64,000 bases of DNA from Agroathelia rolfsii. Taxonomy: Eukaryota > Basidiomycota > Agaricomycetes > Amylocorticiales > Amylocorticiaceae. Below are positions 55,727 through 64,000 of this stretch, in pieces. The position numbers were made by a program, and so were the translations under genes. Location: assembly GCA_018343915.1 (NCBI GenBank), contig JABRWF010000004.1:1550001-1614000 (forward strand), read 5' to 3'. How positions within the stretch are numbered: the first letter of the stretch is position 1; the number at the start of each line of letters is the position of its first letter. The notes beneath the pieces are model-generated. The model made no database searches. It saw nothing but the letters and a program-made list of their open reading frames with translations, and was not told the origin of the DNA.

Positions 55727-57150
55727 CTATCTCCATGTGGTTCGTTGAGTAATGTCTCCATTACTCCGACGAGCAGTCGTTGAAGAACTAGCTTCGGAAC
55801 TTGTTGCCTTGTCCATTTGTGGCACGAACCCGTTTGTTTGCGTTTTCTCGACTCTCTCAATGCTACGGCCGCTCGCCTCGACTTTCTCGTCACGTTTCTC
55901 GCTTGAGGCGGAAACACGCCCGAACACCAAACTGCCCAAGAAAACCATACTGGCACCGATAGCAAGTTGCATATCGACACCGTTGCCAAAGTACCACACG
56001 CTTATGCAAAGACTAAGGGCCTTACGTGTGGTCAAGACGAGGTTTGTCGAAACGGATGATACGCGCTGGACAATGTATGCGCTAAGTATCATGTATCAGA
56101 GGTTAATTAAGGTATACGTTTATCTCACCGAAGAGAGCCGATTAACGCCTGCAACACAGACTAGCTGTGATAGGAGGTTGATTACGAGATACATGACTGG
56201 GCTAATGCCTAATCCAGTGGCAGTAACTTTGTCTGGGCTCGGCAAGCTCAGCAGCTTAACATAGCCGGTACGGACGTCATTCATGAGAGGCAAGAATATT
56301 GGGATAGAAAAGAGATGCTAGAAAATCATGGTTTTATCATCAATGATGAATAATGGTGTTAAGGTAAGATTAGACTTACTGTATAAAATAAACCTTCCTG
56401 CCAGCACGGACCATATCTTCGGTAGGTCCGTTCTTGAAGCAAACCAAGTGCTCCGGTGAGGATAAGAGAAAAGGCAAGCATCGAAATGCCAGTGATATAT
56501 CTCATCACATCAGTGTCCGCGACAGAAGAGGAAGATGGCTTCGATGCAGATGAGGAAGAAGTAGACAAAAGAACTCCTGTTGAAACTGCAATAACGGCTA
56601 ACTAAATATGAGATGAATTATTTGAAAAAGTAAATAGATATCCAGAAAAAAAATGCTACGCACAACTTGGGATATACTATAACGTTTCTTGGAGACAACC
56701 CGGCCGATGACCATGGATACAGGAAGGCCTTGGAAAGACGATGAATATGGATTAAGACACAATAGTGAGCTTTATGAGCTTACCAGCCGATCTTATGATG
56801 ATCTGTATGGTGTGTGGCACTCTATAGGCATATGCCCAGTTGTTCAACAAAGATCCGGCGGTCAATACGAGAACCTGCAGCAGCCAGTGGTAGATCGGCA
56901 CTTGTCGAGGGGCCAAGCGAGGAAGATACCATTTCCCAGAAAATGTAATGAACTTTGGAAGTGCGGTGCTCGAGATAAACAGCATTTGAGAAAATGTCAA
57001 AGCTGAGCCAAAGGCTGGGTTGTAATGTAGGAGACGTTCATATGCCCAGACATTTGTGCAACATCCACCAAAAATCAGAGTAAGGAGGTATGTCCAGTCT
57101 ATGAGACCTAGTGCATTGACGGCATCGGCGGCTTTCTTGGAGGAAGTCAT
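55727..57150 (-). CDS. YEA4: UAA-family nucleotide-sugar transporter (YEA4-like, UDP-GlcNAc)
   Basis: Multi-pass antiporter of the UDP-GlcNAc/UDP-xylose/ADP-sugar (UAA) family in the ER or Golgi, supplying chitin or glycan synthesis. The start at 57150 (MTSSKKAADAVNALGLIDW) leads into TYLLTLIFGGCCTNVWAYE, then LTFSQMLFISSTALPKFITF and NNWAYAYRVPHTIQIIIRSA with GKLIKLT. Next exons include a Lys/Arg patch (GRVVSKKRYSISQ), then MLAFSLILTGALGLLQERTY and RRYGPCWQEGLFYT. Then come HLFSIPIFLPLMNDVR, SPVMYLVINLLSQLVCVAGV, and the last exon VSSVSTNLVLTTRKALSLCI and SVWYFGNGVD with a charged C-tail ending TQRTTWR. Motifs NTIQIIxRS and STNLVLTxRKxxSL are typical of the family. The gene is intact; its 3' end is duplicated at 52430-53345. 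Confidence 0.9.
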
Positions 57151-57410
57151 GCACTGTAGTTGCCAACGAAAGCTGGCGTGTGAACGACACTCTATGCGAC
57201 TGCGTTAAAACAGTCGACGTGTCCATAAACCGTGTTGACTTGCAATGCTGGCAATTGCCCGCGGAGAAGCAACCTCGTCTTCTTTTCCGGAAGCAAATCA
57301 GTGGCTGTGCACCATTGCTTCTCGGATGCTTCCGCAGAGATTATAATTTCGACCGCAACTTCAAGTCATCTTACCCAACCTGAGCGGGACTCGCTACAAC
57401 CTATATTAAA
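57151..57410. promoter_or_regulatory. Divergent promoter between YEA4 and TRM4
   Basis: A 260-bp gap between outward-facing starts at 57150 (-) and 57411 (+). No TATA or CACGTG box recognised. Confidence 0.5.
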
Positions 57411-60688
<3,278 letters not shown>

Positions 60689-60854
60689 TGAGAAGAATCA
60701 TTATGGATTGCATTTTCAAGAGGCTGTAGAAACATGATGTACGATAATGAGTCATGGGCGTTGTCAGTATATTATGAAAATGTACAGTAAAAATGCGGGC
60801 TAGATAGTAGGTACAGAGCAAGAAGAATAGCGATTGTAAGACAGCAATGCAAGA
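60689..60854. other. Convergent intergenic gap
   Basis: 166 bp between the 3' ends of TRM4 (+) and MSH2 (-), so their 3' UTRs probably overlap. Confidence 0.6.
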
Positions 60855-63800
60855 TTAAAAAGAAGCCAACACAGATTGCAGCCAGGGATTGGCGTCAATG
60901 CGATCCCGGTATTGCTCGACAATCTGCTTCAGCCCAGCCAGCTCAGCTTCAACAGCACTGTCATCGTCATCCTCCATAATGATGTCACCATCACCGGCAG
61001 TATTTGGCGATGAGGTCCATTTTTGTAGGAGCTCTTGAACAATGCTTACACCTTCATCGGTGATATCATCCGGGAATTGTGGTTGAGAGGTGGTTTTTTC
61101 TGTGAACTCGGATGAGATAATTTTTGAATTCAACCCAACATTTTGTTACGTACCAACACCAAAGTCCTCGAGTTCGTCCGCTTTTTGTTTCGCGAGCTAA
61201 AATAAATTGGTATAAAACCCGCTATCGTGTAATTCTGGCCTATCATGCTTACTCTGACAACGCTCTCAGGAAAGTTGGCCAGTTGTGCGACGTGAATACC
61301 GAAGCTCTGATCAGAAACGCCTATTAAAGAATTTTTTGATAAGTCAAGCCGCGAAAAGATGTATATACCAAATAGTAACATACCAGGCTCCACTTTATAT
61401 AATAGAGTAATGTCCCTATCTTGAGAATCTTCGCCGCTCCGGTTTACATGTGCGACAACATGCAAGTTCTTCACATGCTTGATTTGTTGGTCAAGGGCTG
61501 TGAGTTCATGAAAATGTGTGGCAAAGAAGCAAAACGCATGAATCTCTGAGGCGATATGTCTATATATATATTGCAGTGAGTAGAGGAAATTCAATAAGAT
61601 AACGGTTTACTGACTCGGATATGGCCCATGCCAAGCCAAAGCCATCGTAAGTGGACGTTCCTGCTCAAACATTAGTGCGCGAATGTAGATGGTACCAGGA
61701 CGCACATACCTCGTCCTAGTTCATCGATTATAATCAAAGAATCTTTGGTCGCGGACTAGTCCAGCAGTCAGACATAGACGTGAAGAAACAGAGCGAGCAA
61801 TCGTCTACCCTAAGAATGGTTGCAGTCTCTAACATTTCCGCCATGAACGTCGAAACACCCTTGAGTTGACTATCTCCAGCGCCAACACGACATAACACAG
61901 AGTCGAAAATCGGTAAAGTTGCTTCAGCGCAAGGCACAAAGCATCCAGTTTGAGCCATAAGTGCTATAACACCAGCTTGACGGATAAACGTAGATCTATG
62001 AGGTTCGCGTCAGATCAGAGGGCGGAGAAGCCACTCAAAAATACAACTCACTTTCCGCCCATGTTGGGCCCAGCTATTCATTTCATCAGCATCATCTACA
62101 AATTAAGGGCAGGACTGAACATACTAATTATTTGGAATTCACTCTCATCTTGAAGCGGTTGAGCTAGTGTTTTTGGTGCCGATAGAACGTGAATTGCTCA
62201 CCTTTTATCATTTCGACATCATTTGGAATGAAAACTATGTCGTCTTGAACTTCCAAGCATGGATGCCGTGCCTCCTTGAGAATAAGATTTCCTGCACCTG
62301 GACAGGGATTATATTTAATATATAAACAAGGATATCAGGGGTGACGGCTTACCTTTCTCTACGACCGTGGGACGGACGTACGGCTCTGGGGCGTTCACAG
62401 AGACATGCGCAAAACTAGAGCCAAGTACCTCAGGATCTGAGCAAAGCGATCGTAGCAAAAACACACACCTAACAATGACATCTAGATGAGAAATGACTAC
62501 ATCCATGGCCTCCAAGACAGGTGTGTATGTCGCTATTCTCCGAATGTCATTCATTAAATTCACATCTATCAACAACAGATGATAAGATCTTACCAGCAAT
62601 ATTCACGACCTCTTTGACCAATCCACTCTGTAACCTCTTATACTTCTCCGAGAACTCAACATAGTCATTGGCGTATCCCCTCAGGGTGCGCGTCGTGAAA
62701 TAGTGGCCAGACTTGACGACTCCCAGTTCGATACACCCTTTCTCTCCTTTGATTTTGGAAGCATCCTAAACCCAGCGAGATTTATTGATGCGCTTAGAGG
62801 GCATATAGATAAGAAAAAACTCACGTTTTTAGTGACTCGGAAGCAGTATCCGTATGTCGCAGAGTTTTCGAGATGCAATTTCTTATCCAATTCAAGACCG
62901 GTCGAACGACTAAGAGAACGATGTTCTTGATCCAGACCATCACGGACCTAGATGCAATGAGCATATCAAATTGATACGCTGAAGGATACTACACTTACTT
63001 CTACAAGCTTCTCAGCGACTTCTTGGAGTCGGGCATCGTAGTCAGGCTTAATAACATAGTTATGATTGTCTAACTGTTCCAAGTCAAGAGTCTGTTCCAC
63101 CATTTCGGAGTACTTGGACAGATTTGATTCATATTCCTAGAAACATGTTAGTTGGGTAGTTTGTGGGTTTTTTGAGCTACACTTACATTTAAAGGTTTAA
63201 TGTACATCTCGTCAATTAGAGTTCGGTCTTCTACATCGGCATGTTGCAAAACTGCGATGAGGCCGGCCAACTTGTTACATGTTAGAGCTGTCACGAAGGA
63301 AGAAAAACGACTGGTGATTCTACCTTTGGAATAACCTGATATACTCGCACCACATCTTCTAGTGAAGCTACACCTCTCTGGAAGCGCTTGCTAATTCGGC
63401 GCATGTCAGGCATATATCGCAGGTATTCATCCTGTTTGATTGCTCAGCGGCACATTCCAATTTACGTGATACAAGCTTACTTGAATCGTCCGTCGAGCAT
63501 TAGCATCTGTCACAAATACCTGGACTAAATCTTGACGCCTGCCTAATCTATCATCAGCATCTGATGAAGAGGTTAAATGATGAAACATACAGATTTCATG
63601 AAGATTAACTAAAGGTTGTTTAAGCCATGTCCCTAGCAGGCGCGTTCCCTGAGCAGTTTTGCACTTGTTTAGGAGCCCAAGCAAGGTCGTGTTGCGGTTT
63701 GAAGCGCCCTACAAATTTGATGATGAGCATGGGTATCAAAAGCAAAAACTAGTACTGACAATACCACCGGGTGGCTCCACAAGGTTCAGAGCTCGGAGAG

Positions 63801-64000
63801 CACTAGCATCCAGCCTCATGTATTGAGTTAAATCATGAGATCGCAGGCTGAATACGCCATGGTTGGAAGGATCAGTGAGCAAATTGAGGTAAGCAATTAA
63901 TGCCGCAAGGGATCTTGACTGATTGGGCAGTTGCAGCTGAGCTATAGTAACCAAGATTAGATATTCAGACAACGGGACACAAACAAGCATCGCCTACGTA
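60855..64000 (-). CDS. MSH2: DNA mismatch repair protein MSH2, 5' end beyond the window
   Basis: MutS-homologue ATPase that recognises mismatches as a heterodimer with Msh6 or Msh3, in the nucleus. The C-terminus is at 60855 ([11 protein letters not shown]). Reading upstream: a Walker A motif GPNMGGK at about 62050-62075, a [20 protein letters not shown] segment, [14 protein letters not shown] (Walker B, about 61700-61750), [19 protein letters not shown], then YKVEPG and [20 protein letters not shown]. Domain III/connector segments [20 protein letters not shown] and [18 protein letters not shown] lie near 63440-63850. At the window edge the frame is still open ([17 protein letters not shown]), so the N-terminal mismatch-binding domain is outside. 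The ATPase motifs are intact. Confidence 0.95.

Overview
The window is nuclear DNA of a filamentous basidiomycete fungus, most likely an Agaricomycete. The evidence is short (about 45-90 nt) GT..AG introns with CTRAY-like branch points in nearly every gene, closely packed genes on both strands, and gene families typical of mushroom-forming fungi: an expanded divergent G-alpha, a metacaspase with a large insert, a CCCH-RBR ligase, tandem Pmp3 proteolipids and paralogous seven-helix-type membrane proteins. No rRNA, convincing tRNA, CRISPR or operon structure was seen. Exon joins below were made by eye from splice signals and reading frame, so gene spans are firmer than exact junctions.

Layout. 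1-2.9 kb has no recognisable gene. 2.9-4.8 kb (-) is S-adenosylhomocysteinase. 5.2-10.4 kb (-) is a long multi-exon gene with seven CCCH zinc fingers, RRM-like segments and a C-terminal RBR ubiquitin ligase; it shares a divergent promoter with a Kar5/Tht1-type karyogamy gene (10.6-13.0 kb, +). 13.9-17.7 kb (-) holds a Ser-rich DUF4048-like protein, ATP synthase subunit K (Atp19) and an ornithine-type mitochondrial carrier. 18.3-19.9 kb (+) is a GPI-anchored GH16 glucanase. 20.3-22.1 kb holds an unknown basic protein (-) and a complex I accessory subunit (+). 23.8-26.6 kb (+) is a metacaspase. 28.0-36.5 kb holds two PP2C paralogues in inverted orientation either side of a Rax2-like cortical polarity protein that ends in an SH3 domain. 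37.6-40.2 kb (+) is a La-motif (LARP) RNA-binding protein. 41.6-43.7 kb (+) is a G-alpha whose switch II motif has lost the catalytic Gln. 44.2-45.9 kb (+) is a tandem Pmp3 pair. 46.5-48.9 kb (-) is a DHA2-type MFS transporter. 57.4-60.7 kb (+) is the tRNA m5C methyltransferase Trm4/NSUN2. 60.9 kb to the window end (-) is MSH2, cut by the edge.

The accessory part is 49-57 kb. It holds the RNase H tail of a 5'-truncated LINE-like element and a tandem segmental duplication. Each unit carries a seven-helix-type membrane-protein gene followed by the 3' end of a UDP-GlcNAc (UAA/YEA4) transporter gene. Unit 1 keeps only a fragment of the transporter, and that fragment is split by a non-autonomous hAT element with an exact 8-bp target duplication. 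Unit 2 keeps the whole transporter, and a roughly 695-bp near-perfect palindrome has been added between its two genes. The two insertions are each absent from the other unit, so both post-date the duplication.

Most genes are housekeeping (methyl cycle, oxidative phosphorylation, arginine metabolism, mismatch repair, tRNA modification). Several others (Rax2-SH3, PP2C pair, G-alpha, LARP, Kar5) belong to growth, signalling and mating biology. I found no clearly new multi-gene system. The strongest leads are the CCCH-RBR protein architecture, the SH3-tailed Rax2, the non-canonical G-alpha and the duplication locus with its two nested insertions.
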